This document shows, piece after piece, positions 33,462-44,057 of a DNA stretch of 64,000 nucleotides; the first letter of the stretch is position 1; each line of letters opens with the position of its first letter. The stretch is taken from contig JAQISU010000108.1 of the NCBI GenBank assembly GCA_029339505.1, forward strand, positions 17,448,001 to 17,512,000, written 5' to 3'. Source of the DNA: Unio delphinus. Lineage: Eukaryota > Mollusca > Bivalvia > Unionida > Unionidae. A program made the translations under genes and the position numbers. Under the pieces are notes generated by a model, which saw nothing but the letters and a program-made list of their open reading frames with translations, did no database searches and had not been told where the DNA came from.

Positions 33462-33941
33462 ATGTCATATAGTGTTATTAGTGTTACGTTAACTCCCGGT
33501 CAATTAAAAAAATTGCAATCGGAATCAGCTAAAAAATGTGGAACCACAATCACGTTGAAACCTAATCAAATGACTGGTGGTGCAAATAAATTATCGCTGA
33601 CAACTCGTCAGGTGAAACATTTCAATGATGCACTTGCAGCCAAAAAAGGTGTTCAGATTACTCTTTCTGCGGCTGCTATCAAAACTATGATTAAAACAGG
33701 CGGTATATTTCCGTTGTTAGCTGCGATTCCAGCATTGATTGCAGCAGCAGCCCCAGCGGTGGCTAAAGCGGCAGCGTTAGGAGCCGTTGGTACTGCAGCA
33801 GGAATGGCACTAAAGAAGGCAACTGGGAAAGGATATAAAAAAAAGGGACGATCCGTTCACGGATTGGGTCTAAGACTACCAGGAACCCCGTATTCGTGGT
33901 ACAGCGGAAAGGGTCTAAGACTACCAGGAACGATTTATTAA
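33462..33941 (+). CDS. Hydrophobic minor virion protein (pVI-like position)
   Basis: 159 aa. The N-terminal half contains two related segments, LTPGQLKKLQ...KKCGTTITL and LTTRQVKHFN...KKGVQITL (residues ~10-36 and ~45-68). A KTGGIFPLLAAIPALIAAAAP-type hydrophobic, Ala-rich stretch follows that could span or perturb a membrane. The end is basic with a duplicated GLRLPGT motif. Position between capsid and protease fits a minor capsid/membrane-active protein. Function inferred only. Confidence 0.6.
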   Translation: MSYSVISVTLTPGQLKKLQSESAKKCGTTITLKPNQMTGGANKLSLTTRQVKHFNDALAAKKGVQITLSAAAIKTMIKTGGIFPLLAAIPALIAAAAPAVAKAAALGAVGTAAGMALKKATGKGYKKKGRSVHGLGLRLPGTPYSWYSGKGLRLPGTIY

Positions 33942-33983
33942 TTGAGGAACCTATGGTTCCCATGTCCAATTTTGATTTAATGG

Positions 33984-34403
33984 ATGCGGCTAAAAAAACT
34001 CGCGATTAAAAACTTCAGAGGTGTTTTTATGAAAGATCAATTACCACATCAACCAAACAAAACTGAAACCGGAATCATTAATCTCGATAACAGCACCGGA
34101 CCTGGAACTCACTGGGTTGCATACGCTATTGATCCACGTGGGATTGTTTATTTCGATTCATATGGATTAGCCCCACCAAAAGAGTTTATGCGGTATATAA
34201 AAACCCTTCCAATGAAGACTTGGTATTCTACGCTACCAACACAAACGATGATTGACCCACCAATATGTGGCAGCGAAGTATTAAATGTCCTTGACGCTAT
34301 TTCTAACTCCTTGAGTAACCCAAGCGGAAAACCACCACATGTTGTCGTGAATGAATACACTAGTAATCGCTGGCAACGACGAAGTCGTCAAAAACGATTT
34401 TAG
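33984..34403 (+). CDS. Adenain-like cysteine protease
   Basis: 139 aa. The fold signature is clear: FRGVFMKDQLP near the start, GTHW with the catalytic His at 43, YFDSYG with Asp 58, Gln 87 as a possible oxyanion residue, and PICGSE with the nucleophile Cys 95. This is the Polinton/adenovirus maturation protease of the Ulp1/C5 group, expected to process capsid precursors. The frame is intact; the usual second Cys of the CGxxC motif is absent. The start at 33984 is chosen because an overlapping ATG at 33980 leads to a stop after nine codons. Confidence 0.88.
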   Translation: MRLKKLAIKNFRGVFMKDQLPHQPNKTETGIINLDNSTGPGTHWVAYAIDPRGIVYFDSYGLAPPKEFMRYIKTLPMKTWYSTLPTQTMIDPPICGSEVLNVLDAISNSLSNPSGKPPHVVVNEYTSNRWQRRSRQKRF

Positions 34404-34427
34404 AGAGAGAAAGAGTTTTACAATAAC

Positions 34428-35372
34428 ATGATTGATATTTGGGGGAGATCTTTGAAACCCAAACCCGATGGCACTGCAACCCCTGATTCTATCAAGCATA
34501 TAACAAAAAAAATTAAAGATGAAATAGCTGAGACGTTGAATTTAGAAAGTGTTGAACCCAATGAAATAGTTGTATTTCAGGACAAACAGGGTAAATTGAA
34601 ATCTAGTAATATTTCTCTGGATGATATTTTAGTTAAACAACAAAACGCAATCGAGAACACCGTTGCGTTATTTTCGGATCAGGGTAAATTGAAAACCAGT
34701 AATATTTCTCTGGATGATATTTTAGTTAAACAACAAAACGCAATCGAGGATACTATCGCGTTATTTTCCGATCAGGGTAAACTCAAACCGGGTGTACTCG
34801 TTTCGACGATTACAGATCGATTAAAAACTCTCAACGATGAGTTAAACAATTCTCTGGCTGTACTAAAAATACTTGAATCTAAAATTGAAGATAACGGAAA
34901 ACAGTTTATATCATTTCGTAGAAATATCATTGATAAATTTATTGGAACCCAGTTGGATAAAATTGAAATAAAACTCCCTGATATTAAAAAATCCATCGAT
35001 GAGACGAAAACTTTCATCGAAGCCGTCAAAGGTGATTTTTCGAGGATGATAACAATCATTGAAAAAACAAAAATTCCTCATGAGAAAACCATCAACGTAG
35101 TATATACAATCCAACACGGATCATTTGAGTGGACACCTGCAAACAACAAATTAGATATCACAGCTACTATCAAGGGTATTTATCGATTAACGCTGGTAGC
35201 ACCAATTCAATTTAATATATCATCGTCGAGTTCATCCGGGGTCAACAATACGATTTCAACGATCATCGACAAGGATAAAACTGAACGGTTAACGATAAAA
35301 GCCGATGATAAAAGTTTGGCTAAGGCATCAGTAACATGGTATCTGGAATTCGTAGCGGATTTAAGTAAATAA
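34428..35372 (+). CDS. Fiber-like coiled-coil protein
   Basis: 314 aa. Residues ~50-120 contain two near-identical 31-aa units (DQGKLK-SNISLDDILVK...) and the start of a third, encoded by 93-bp repeats at 34587, 34680 and 34773. A long heptad-rich helical region follows. The last ~95 residues are beta-rich (HGSFEWTPANNKLDITATI, then a Ser/Gly loop and alternating hydrophobics), a build typical of trimeric stalk-and-head proteins. A virion fiber or attachment role is inferred from layout and gene order; no specific head family was recognised. Confidence 0.55.
   Translation: MIDIWGRSLKPKPDGTATPDSIKHITKKIKDEIAETLNLESVEPNEIVVFQDKQGKLKSSNISLDDILVKQQNAIENTVALFSDQGKLKTSNISLDDILVKQQNAIEDTIALFSDQGKLKPGVLVSTITDRLKTLNDELNNSLAVLKILESKIEDNGKQFISFRRNIIDKFIGTQLDKIEIKLPDIKKSIDETKTFIEAVKGDFSRMITIIEKTKIPHEKTINVVYTIQHGSFEWTPANNKLDITATIKGIYRLTLVAPIQFNISSSSSSGVNNTISTIIDKDKTERLTIKADDKSLAKASVTWYLEFVADLSK
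34587..34779 (+). repeat. 93-bp in-frame tandem repeat in the fiber-like gene
   Basis: The string cagggtaaa recurs at 34587, 34680 and 34773, exactly 93 bp apart. The first two units are almost identical over their full length. Confidence 0.95.
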
Positions 35373-35427
35373 CTAAATTGAAAGGATTTCACAATTGAAA
35401 ACGCTAGTATTTTTAAAATAAACAACA

Positions 35428-35976
35428 ATGACTTTGTCATCGACGCAATGTCGCTATGATCAGGTCAGAGAATTTCAGAATAGACTCAAAACCCTCACTG
35501 AGGAGTATCAAATAAAAATAAAAAAATACCGACGAAGAATCACCGCAATTGATCTTATTATGTACTCGGTGTCAAGCGTTCTCACTGGCGCCGGAATAAT
35601 ACTTGCATCGGTTACAATGATTGCCCCGGTCGTAGTTCCAATTTGCATTTCTGCGGTGGCTACAATCGGGGGTATATCAACCGGGATAGCAAAAAAGATA
35701 TCATCATGCAGCCAGAGTAAACTGCAGAATTACTTACTTCAATTTCATATTGCATCAACCGCATATTCGCAGTTATCATTGATGATATCGTCGTCACTCG
35801 ATAATACGATTATATCAGATAGTGAATTCTCAGCGATGGTCAGTATTTTTGATTCCGCGATATCGAAATTAGAGCGACAACATGAATATAATAACAATGA
35901 CAACACCGATGGAATCAGAAAACACGAACCCAAAAAACAAAATGATCTCAATAATATCAACATTACCAGATTGTGA
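35428..35976 (+). CDS. Two-helix membrane protein
   Basis: 182 aa. A charged N-terminal coil (residues ~10-40) is followed by two adjacent hydrophobic segments (SVLTGAGIILASVTMI and VVVPICISAVATIGGIS, residues ~52-85), a soluble helical part and an Asn/Asp-rich tail. The tail corresponds to copy A of a local duplication and may be longer or shorter in related elements. Its role is unknown; a virion or envelope-type membrane protein is possible. It is preceded by a degenerate palindrome and a caattgaaaa motif. Confidence 0.6.
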   Translation: MTLSSTQCRYDQVREFQNRLKTLTEEYQIKIKKYRRRITAIDLIMYSVSSVLTGAGIILASVTMIAPVVVPICISAVATIGGISTGIAKKISSCSQSKLQNYLLQFHIASTAYSQLSLMISSSLDNTIISDSEFSAMVSIFDSAISKLERQHEYNNNDNTDGIRKHEPKKQNDLNNINITRL

Positions 35977-36160
35977 GTTCTCAGTGATGGTCAGTATTTA
36001 TGATTCCTCGATACCAAAATTAGAAATACAACATGAGTATAATAACAATGACACTGTCATTGACGACACAGATGGAATTACTTCAACGAGTAGTGGAGAA
36101 CACGAACCCAGTACAAACAAGCATGATATCAATAACATCTACGAAACCCGAGTTTAGTGT
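35819..36160 (+). repeat. ~155-180-bp tandem duplication at the membrane protein/penton junction
   Basis: Copy A (35819-35973) and copy B (35974 to about 36157) share the gaattctcagcgatggtcag, aacatgaatataataacaatg, gaacacgaaccca and atgat(c/a)tcaataa(t/c)atc blocks. A short third piece (gagtttagtgtgaattt) starts the penton gene proper. Each copy carries the same in-register ATG. Confidence 0.85.
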
Positions 36161-37451
36161 GAATTTCCCCTCTCCGATTCCAGTGAAGGAGATAGCGCTT
36201 GCAAAACTACGAATGTATCACAGTTGGCCTAATATCAGATCAAAATCATTTGGTGGTCAACAACCCAATAATTCTTTAGTGTTTGCGAATAAGAATAAAC
36301 CCGACGGAACCCCAGACTGGAAAGTTGTTTCGATACCAACAGGGTCATACCAAATAGAACAAATCAATGATGAATTCGCGCGTAGAATAAAATCGATTAC
36401 TGGAGTAGAGTCAAAAATCGCTATAACAGTTCATGAACCGACGCTATCATCCGCAATTGAGATAAGCACAGAAGGATACGTCGTAGATATCTATCAAAGT
36501 TCTATTAGAACCGTACTAGGATGGCCTGAATTACCACCCCAGAGTAAAACTCTGGGAAAAACCGTTGATTTACCAGAACCACAAAAAAATGATTATGTCA
36601 CCGACGTGATAAAAAATCATGATCCAATAGGGAGTAGTTATAGAGATTACCAATTCATTACAGATTTTTTTGATTTAATATACCAACCAACTGGAAGAGA
36701 GAAGCCAGGGGAGAAAATAGAGGGGGATTATTTTGTTAACAAACCTAAAATCACTGGTATGATTTATGCAATAAACAACGATTTATCACTGTTGTTAATA
36801 CCCCTTAAATCCGGCTCTCTCACCCGAGATGAATTTATCAGCGTCGTAGAAACATGTAACAAAATTATCGACGATATGGAAAAATTTAATTCACAAATTA
36901 TTCGATTTATACTCGATGATAAAAACCCCATATCGAGAACAAGATTTGCATCAAACTATAATATCCGCGTTGAAGATATTCCAACATTCAAACTACCAGG
37001 ATATAACGTACCAGAACTAAAAAAACTTCTCAATGATGCCATCGATGTTGGTTTCAAAATAATTCATGATACGTGGAAAAAAACAGCATCACCGGAAATA
37101 AAAATCCTCAAACATAATAATGACCCAGATGGTGGTGGTAGGCATATCGCTCCGTTCAACGTGAATATTTCATCGGTGATTGCACTTAATTTAGTGTGTG
37201 ATGTTATCGAAGGAAGCTATCAAATTAATCTCGAACGATCAAATCAAGCTCAGCAAGGATATATTCTTTATTCATTTGCACCAACAGCTCCTCCAGGATT
37301 CCTAATTATTGAAAACCCAATTAATCCTGTCTATATGCGATGCCATAATAATTCATTAACCAGAATTAATTTCAAACTCACCGACCAGTCAAATAATCTG
37401 ATTGATTTACAAGAAGAGGTGTTAGCGATTAGTTTGTTTGTAAAGTCCTAA
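36123..37451 (+). CDS. Penton-like minor capsid protein
   Basis: 442 aa from the ATG at 36123, which I prefer over the 36033 start because the extra 30 codons lie in duplicated sequence. The N-terminal part (ALAKLRMYHSWPNI, SFGGQQ, WKVVSIPTGSYQIEQIN) and the C-terminal VYMRCHNNSLTRINFKLTDQ, IDLQEEVLAISLFVK are characteristic of the single jelly-roll minor capsid/penton proteins of Polintons. It would occupy capsid vertices. The middle (residues ~160-340) is a long helical insertion. The frame is intact and ends 64 bp before the right TIR. Confidence 0.8.
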   Translation: MISITSTKPEFSVNFPSPIPVKEIALAKLRMYHSWPNIRSKSFGGQQPNNSLVFANKNKPDGTPDWKVVSIPTGSYQIEQINDEFARRIKSITGVESKIAITVHEPTLSSAIEISTEGYVVDIYQSSIRTVLGWPELPPQSKTLGKTVDLPEPQKNDYVTDVIKNHDPIGSSYRDYQFITDFFDLIYQPTGREKPGEKIEGDYFVNKPKITGMIYAINNDLSLLLIPLKSGSLTRDEFISVVETCNKIIDDMEKFNSQIIRFILDDKNPISRTRFASNYNIRVEDIPTFKLPGYNVPELKKLLNDAIDVGFKIIHDTWKKTASPEIKILKHNNDPDGGGRHIAPFNVNISSVIALNLVCDVIEGSYQINLERSNQAQQGYILYSFAPTAPPGFLIIENPINPVYMRCHNNSLTRINFKLTDQSNNLIDLQEEVLAISLFVKS

Positions 37452-37515
37452 GGACTTTCATCATAAATGATTTTCGTCCTAAAGACTTGATCAAATTATT
37501 TATTATTTTTGTTAA

Positions 37516-37771
37516 CCAGAACTGAAAACTTTAGCAGCAGAGAGGGTGTATGACAACAAGTTGCGACCAAAATTAATTAAAAAATCGTTTTCATTTTTTT
37601 AGTTAAAATGATTTCGTAGGGAGATTTCAATAAATTTTTTGTCTGAAAACGTTGTAGGGTTTGCCCCTGAGACATTTTTTTTGGTTAAAATGAGATCGTA
37701 GGAAGGCTCGTTTTAACGATTCAATCAAAATTTTGTCTAAAAACATTGTAGGATTCACCCTCTCTGCTGCT
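37516..37771 (-). repeat. Polinton right terminal inverted repeat
   Basis: Reverse-complement partner of the left TIR with one mismatch in 256 bp. The inner 16-mer AGCAGCAGAGAGGGTG is at 37533-37548 and the outer CACCCTCTCTGCTGCT at 37756-37771. It is followed by the ATTTC target duplication (37772-37776). Confidence 0.97.
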
Positions 37772-37776
37772 ATTTC

Positions 37777-38985
37777 TGGTGGTTACATGCACACTGTATG
37801 TAGCACATGGTTTCTTCGAATTACGTCAGACGGCCAGTCGATTTCACAAGATAAGTGCAATGATAAGGATTAATTGTTAATTGTTAAACTGCCATTATAT
37901 TTGTGTACTTAATTCTAACCCCTAGCTATTATGCAAACCAGAATATGAACAAAGGGTTTTGTCCTTGGGGATATTAAGGCGTATCACAGGAAGAAATGGC
38001 GTATCCCATGGGCGCTTGCACACTGGGGCAAGTGGGCGGGGTCAAGAATACCCTCCTCCAGTTTCTATTGTCAGCCAGTTTATGTGAAATTTTGATTTTA
38101 TATCGGACCTCTTTTCTTGTAATCGCTGCTATTTAAACTGCCCAATGGAAAGTTTGATATCAATTCCAATCATTACAGATTACCGTTTATACATTCAACG
38201 TGTAACAGGCATATACTAAATTTTTTTAAATTATTTTTTTAATTTTCTAAAGATTACTGTACATTTTGTTTTTACCAAACACGACCATGTCAGGGGTTAA
38301 GAATCTTATTTTGTTATAGAGCTTCCATTTGATTAAAGTCAGATCTCAATTTCACATAAGACAGTGGTTACTTGATTTAGATTGTGCTCTTGAAAATACA
38401 TTTACTCATTTCATAAGCACGATTAGGTTTATGGCTGTCATATTATTAATACGCACTAATGGTGTAGATAAAAGATCCGTGAATTGATTGCTGCATTTTG
38501 CAGTCAACTACTCGGCCTTCTGCTTATTTTCGTAACTCATACGTTTGCACTTTTCCCAGGATTTAAAATATCCAATGGTATGTCTGGAACAGTTTCAACA
38601 TTTAGTCTAGACCTAGCATTTGCGTATCCTAGAGCTGTTATTTTTCAGGATCCCTCTCATAACATTCCTTTGAGAAATATAATGAGCACGGATTGCTGTA
38701 TGGTGCTGCATTGAAATCGACTAGCTTGAATTAATGTATCCATACTTTCTTTATGCCTTTATCGTTAGGAAAAGAAAACAAAAATGTTGTCTACAGCCTT
38801 TTTTAATGTGCTATTTACACCCGTAAGCAATGTAAAACGGCCAGTCGGGATCCTGGAGTCGCTTGTATGACGTAACATTACGCGAGTAACATAATAGGTG
38901 CAGAAATTTTGCATACGAGGTCACGCAAATTCAGCTCATATGATCGGTCGCATATGATACTTCAGAATAAGGTTTTCTTCTATAG
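37777..38985. other. No recognisable gene
   Basis: AT-rich host DNA right of the Polinton; the open frame at 38484-38714 has no recognisable domain. Confidence 0.5.
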
Positions 38986-38989
38986 TGCT

Positions 38990-39370
38990 GTTATTATTAT
39001 TATTCTATATTTCCATTGGTTTCTTGTCTCCTTTAAGATATTTTATCATGGAATTCCTTATGATGACAGCATGTCCACCTCCTCGAAAGTGGCGGGGGGA
39101 CGACTTAATGGAGTAAGCGGTGCATGTTAACTCCGCGCACTTGGGCTCATCGCCTAATGTTTTTAGCCATGTTTCTGTCAGGAAGAAAACGTCGATATTC
39201 TGGTCGTTGATAAAAATTAACTATTTCTTTGCGCTTTTCCGTGGTCCTACTGATTTGGCATTGAATAATGCATCACGCAGCGGTATCTCAGGGACAACTG
39301 ACACAACAGTTAACGATTTAAGATGGATTTGCACCAGGGTATCAAACTGCTGAATTTGTAAAAAAATTTA
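38990..39370 (-). pseudogene. LINE endonuclease fragment (CR1-like)
   Basis: On the minus strand the segment reads FNAKSVGPR (for FNARSV), then FINDQNIDVFFLTETWLK and further on RGGGHAVIIRNS, the N-terminal motifs of an APE-type LINE endonuclease. Frames change and the rest of the element is missing. Confidence 0.65.
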
Positions 39371-40180
39371 GCTGGAAAGAAAAAAGGGAGATAACTGGAA
39401 TTCTCCTTCCTGTTCTATGCCGGCCAGGTTTGAAACAATGTTTAATGTTTCGCTTCCGTTTACATTTAAGTAATGATGAATGTAGTTCCAGATCGTTTGT
39501 AGTCTTGAGCACAATGCAGTATGAAGAGCCAATGGGTGGTCATTTAAAGCAATTCATGAGGGTCCATCAAAGCATAGCTTAGACTTGCGATGACGTGATA
39601 GCGGTTTATTAAAAAACAAAGGACGTCTTAACACTGGAACAAGACAGCTGAGACAAAATTCGAATCGTTCTCGTTTCCAACACAAGGAGATGAAGAAACA
39701 CATACTAACTAAACAGCCAATGCATGATGAAACAAATAATGTAGATGAAGATAGACAACAAGCACTTAAATCATATTAAACAGCATACAACCGAAGACCT
39801 GCATCAAGCCAGTTACGCGATAGCGGCGATCATAAAATAGAAACAGATCGCAAATCAGGCTTTATGTCAGTATCTATATTTGAAATTAATAATTTATCTC
39901 AGTGTGCCATGTTCAAAATGGTAAGTTTTGATTGTTGCATATAGTAGGAAAAAAAGCCATTTCTGTTTTTTGTGGCCCGCCAAGACATTCAGAAAAACCC
40001 GCCTTGAAATGAGATTTGCTTCTTGTGCGCGACCGAAAATTCGTCTCGTGTTTTCCATTAGGGCGGCTACGTCAATGCGCGTGCGCAGGCAGTGTAGATA
40101 CGCACTTTTCCGGTTGGTCCGTTTCATTTCAATTTTGTTTTTGAAACAGTAAAATCTATAAATTTCCAAATTAAGTAGGG
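39371..40180. other. Unassigned, left part of the hAT element expected here
   Basis: No gene. The left terminal repeat of the hAT element downstream should lie here, but I could not find a match to its right end. Confidence 0.4.
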
Positions 40181-40182
40181 CC

Positions 40183-42237
40183 ATGAACCCTCCGAAAAAG
40201 CGTAAAATTGGTGATAAATCCCGTGTGTTTAATGAAGAATGGACACACAAATATTTCTTTGGTAATACAGGCAATAAAGCAGTGTGTTTACTGTGTCATG
40301 AAACGATTGCCGTATTTAAGGAGTACAATCTGAAATAAACACCACGAAACATAACGAATTTGGCTGAAAACTTTCCGAGGAAGAACGCAAGAAAAAGCTG
40401 CAGAGTGTGTTACAAAGCTGAAGAAGCAACAAACATTATTTACAAAGCAATCCTCCCTTCAGGATAGTGCTACAGAGGCCAATTTCATGATAGCCTACAG
40501 CCTTGCTAAACGCAACAGGCCTTTTTCGGATGGCGAGTTTGTTAAGCTGTGTATGGTAGATTGTGCAAGCGTATTGTGTCCTGATGTGAGAAGCAAATCT
40601 GAAAACGTTTCATTGTCAAGAAGGACTATAGTGCGCCGCATTGACTCAATCAGTGACGAACTCACAGAACAGCTGACGACTGCGAGCAAAGATTTTGTTT
40701 GGTTTTCTTTGGCACTGGATGAGAGCACAAATAAATAAGACACTGTGCAGTTACTCATTTTTATCCGTGGAATTAATGAAAATTTTGTTTTCACAGAGGA
40801 ATTACTTGGCCTAGAATCAATGAAAACTACAACCATTGGTCAGGACTTGTTTGAGTGTGCTGTAAATTGTGTGGAGAAAAGTGGCTTGTCATGGAATAGA
40901 ATGACAAGCATTACAACAGATGGAGCCAGAGCTTTTACTGGAAAAATGTGGGTATGGTTAAGCTTTTAAAAAATAAGTTACAAGCACAAGACACAGACAG
41001 TGATGTCTTGTCATTTCATTGCATTTTGCACCAGGAAAGCCTTTGTAAAGCTGCACTGGAGTTAAAGCATGTGGTAGAACCTGTTGTAAGTGTGGTGAAC
41101 ACAATCAGAGCAAGGGCACTCAACCATCGACAGTTCAAATCACTGCTTGAGGATATGGAAGCAGAGTATGAAGATGTAATTTACCACAACAGTGTGAGGT
41201 GGCTGAACCTGGGCAAAGTGATAAAAAGAGTCTGGGTATTGCAGAATTAAATGCTCTTATTTCTGGACATTGAAGGGGATTTCTTGTGATTTTCTGACCA
41301 AAATGGGATGTGAGGAGTGGAGATATGAGATGATTTTTGCAGCTGATGTATTTGAGAAACTGAATGAACTGAACGTGACATTGCAGGGAAAGGGGTCGTT
41401 TGCACATGAAATGTGGAAGCATGTAAAATCATTCAAAGCAAAAGGAGGTCTATTTGCAAGGCAAGCAGGTGAGGGCAAGTTTTGTCATTTCCCTTTATTA
41501 GGAAAACAGAAAGTGCCTGAAAGTGTTTCCGCTAAGATTAGGGATCATTTGCAGAGTTTGGAGGACGAGGTCACAAGAAGATTTCAGGACTTCAAGAAAA
41601 TTGAGCCTAAATTTAATTTGCTGTCTTATTCTATCACTGCTGATATTGATACAGCACCTGAGGAGCTGCAGCTTAAACTAATTAACATGCAGTCAGATCA
41701 CACAGTGAAAGAAATATTTAATGCTGTGACATTAGTTGACTTTTACAAATTTTTGTCGGCTGACAAATTCCCATGTGTGAAGAAATTTGCTGGGAAAATG
41801 TTCTCTATATTTGGATCTACATATATTTGTGAGCAAAGTTTTCCTTGCATGAAGATCAACAAGAGTAAATATAGATGCTCTTTGACAGACATAAATTTGC
41901 AGGCAGTGATGAGAATCTCAACAAGCAACTTCACTCCTGATTTCAATTTTTTTTTAAAAGTGTGATAGGGTACACTTGTCTCATTATACTGAATCTATAA
42001 TTAAATGTGGTAGCAGCTAGAAAGCTAGATGATATGAAATTAGCACAATAAATAATTGAATAAAACTACCACTATTGTTTAATTTTTATTTATTGATTTT
42101 TATGATACAATTTATGCTTTTTTCTGAAATGAAATGTAATGTTAACTAATGAATACAATAATTTTATACGGTGCGGCCCTCCGCTAACCTCCGCTCCCAC
42201 AAAGTGGCTCCCGAGCCAAAACAATTGCCCACCCCTG
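40183..42237 (+). pseudogene. Broken hAT transposase (Charlie/GTF2IRD2-like)
   Basis: Plus-strand frames in order: 40183-40338 with a BED-type finger (CLLC); 40487-40738 ending SLALDESTNK with an in-frame TAA; 40745-40969 with the TTDGARAFTGK catalytic block; 40948-41250 with FHCILHQESLCK and VRWLNLGK; and 41270-41965 ending in the hAT dimerisation region (FGSTYICEQSF, NKSKYR, TDINLQAVMRI). At least one nonsense codon and three frameshifts inactivate it. At the right end ...caattgcccacccctg (to 42237) is a typical hAT terminus. Outside the coding part 41966-42237 is 3' element DNA. Confidence 0.85.
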
Positions 42238-42580
42238 CCTTAGCCAGTTATTTCCGTGGTTATGTTGTAGCTCAAGGCGAAATGTATGCATCAAGCCATC
42301 AAACAGCTGGTGTTGATTTCAATAGCGTTCCTACTAAAATCAACATTGTGCTAAAATGTCAATGTTACCGTCTGCCGTCATATTGTTTTCGGACAAATAA
42401 GAGAGAGACGCTAATTCACAAAATATATACCTTAGTAATTAAAGTTCATTTGATTTGTACTTCCTTCATAATTGTTTTGATATTGTCACCAACAATTTAT
42501 GAGTGTGTACATGGCTAATTCTTTAAATTTTATTTCCTTGTCATTCTTTTGTATTGTGTTCAAATCTACGTTCATTAAAA
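42238..42580. other. No recognisable gene
   Basis: AT-rich; an open frame at 42171-42518 overlaps the hAT end and has no domain. Confidence 0.45.

Positions 42581-42581
<1 letters not shown>

Positions 42582-42620
<39 letters not shown>
42582..42620. repeat. (GT)n microsatellite
   Basis: About 38 bp of GT dinucleotides. Confidence 0.97.
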
Positions 42621-42721
42621 CGCATGAATGTATTGAAACCAATACTGCTTATTTGTCTCTTTCTTTCAAACTTTATGTGTCAAATCTGTTTCATTTTAAG
42701 GCTGGCTGTCATCAATGGTGA

Positions 42722-42722
42722 C

Positions 42723-42765
<43 letters not shown>

Positions 42766-42766
42766 A
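42722..42766. repeat. (ATCT)n microsatellite
   Basis: About 44 bp of atct tetranucleotides. Confidence 0.97.
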
Positions 42767-42901
42767 TTTTAGGAACTGATGTCACTGTGTTTGACGTTTC
42801 ACAGAGGTAAGGTCCCACTGGACAAAATATTTGATGAAATTTCATTCGACAATGACCTATTGCAGAAAAATGAAAATAATTTTACACTGAAGAAGAGGGG
42901 C

Positions 42902-43017
42902 CCCAAATGGCCGAGTGGTCTAAAGCTCTTCTTTACAGATCACTGCCATCTCACCTGTCTGCGTGGGATCTTTTGCTGAAAAATGGCGTTAAACACGACA
43001 ACAACAACAACAACACT
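42902..43017 (+). mobile_element. tRNA-derived SINE with AAC tail
   Basis: It begins with a tRNA-like A-box region, ggccgagtggtctaaag, as in Ser/Leu-type tRNAs. The body ends tggcgttaaacacgac followed by (aac)n. The B box is degenerate. SINEs ending in gcgttaaacac plus an AAC-type tail are common in molluscs, to my knowledge. Confidence 0.65.
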
Positions 43018-43752
43018 GAAGAAGCCAATAAAAACAAACTAATGACTTTTGTAGAAAGGTTAATAACACAACTGATGTCTTTTATGTTCAACCAACACTG
43101 CCACCAACCCCTCTTTTTATATTCATTTGTGATAGCAAAGAGTTACTTTGAATATTTTCATGTGACGAGTTACAGCTAAAAGAAACAAGCGTTTGCCTTA
43201 TGCCCGAATAAAGTTCACTAGTACTATAAACAAATTACTTTTCATCACCCCTCAACCATTTCGATTTTTAGATATTTACCTCTATAGCAGACACGCATAA
43301 ATACATAAGCCAACTCGGCCAAGTTACACGTTTGATCTCCAGTGCTAGACTAACCGTGACAGGCAGTCACCAAATAAGCCAACCCATTTTCAAGCCTAAA
43401 TCAAAGTAAATGTAAACCACAGTACAGATTACTGCTTTTGTGTGAATTTGTAAATGCTAGGCTTTTAATAATTAGGTTCATGCATTCTACCTTAAAGGTT
43501 AGGGAGGTGTTAAAATAAAAAAAAACTATCCAGTGCGACCTAAAGAGTACAAGCACCATTGCGCCGATAAACAAACTCTGGCACATTCACATGCAAGTGT
43601 TTTGATGGCTGACAGAACATTAACCCCTTCCCGAGTACAATCATAGCTGCGATGTTTTGTATATGTCTCTGGTTATTGCAACTATCACTGTTCGATTTCC
43701 ACCACAGGGACACGCATCGCTGCTCACAATTTAACTATCAGTTATACAAGAC
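43018..43752. other. No recognisable gene
   Basis: Nothing coding. A short block near 42774-42812 (gaactgatgtcactgtg...agaggtaa) recurs at 44295-44333, so part of an unnamed dispersed repeat is present around the SINEs. Confidence 0.4.
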
Positions 43753-44057
43753 CGCTCTAGTGACCTAGTGGTTAGAGGGTCCGACGCGAAAGCGGGAGGT
43801 CGTGGGTTCGATCCCCGGCCGAGTCATACCAATGACTTCCAAAAATGGTACTAAAAGCTGCCTCGCTTGGCGCTCAACATTAAGAGGTTAGTTTTAGGAA
43901 TGGTCAGTCTGGTGTCAAGATAAAGGGAATGGGTGGGACATCATGCTACATGTCTGCGGCATGATGCCCCAGTACTAGACATCACTATAAACTGCCTCAC
44001 TGCAGACATCGTAGCGATATGGCTGACAAATTGTTAATGCTACGTTAAAAATCCTAA

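Larger units (their letters stand above)
22877..37771. mobile_element. Polinton/Maverick (adintovirus-like) element, complete
   Basis: The 14,895-bp element is bounded by 256-bp inverted terminal repeats beginning AG and ending CT, as in Polintons. ATTTC at 22872-22876 and 37772-37776 is a perfect 5-bp target duplication; Polintons usually make 6 bp, and the sixth base does not match. Inside are the hallmark genes: family B DNA polymerase, retroviral-type integrase, FtsK/HerA-type packaging ATPase, adenain-like protease, major and minor capsid proteins. The ATPase and polymerase are on the minus strand and everything else on the plus strand. Four genes have frame changes while the largest (3.9 kb) is intact. 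Near-identical TIRs suggest a recent insertion. Confidence 0.96.

Noticed and set aside
35882..36157. 91-aa frame between membrane protein and penton genes
   Set aside because: Generated by the local tandem duplication; no own features.
43804..43816. Functional tRNA gene
   Set aside because: A B box is present but no complete cloverleaf; the sequence continues into a SINE body and occurs again without the head.
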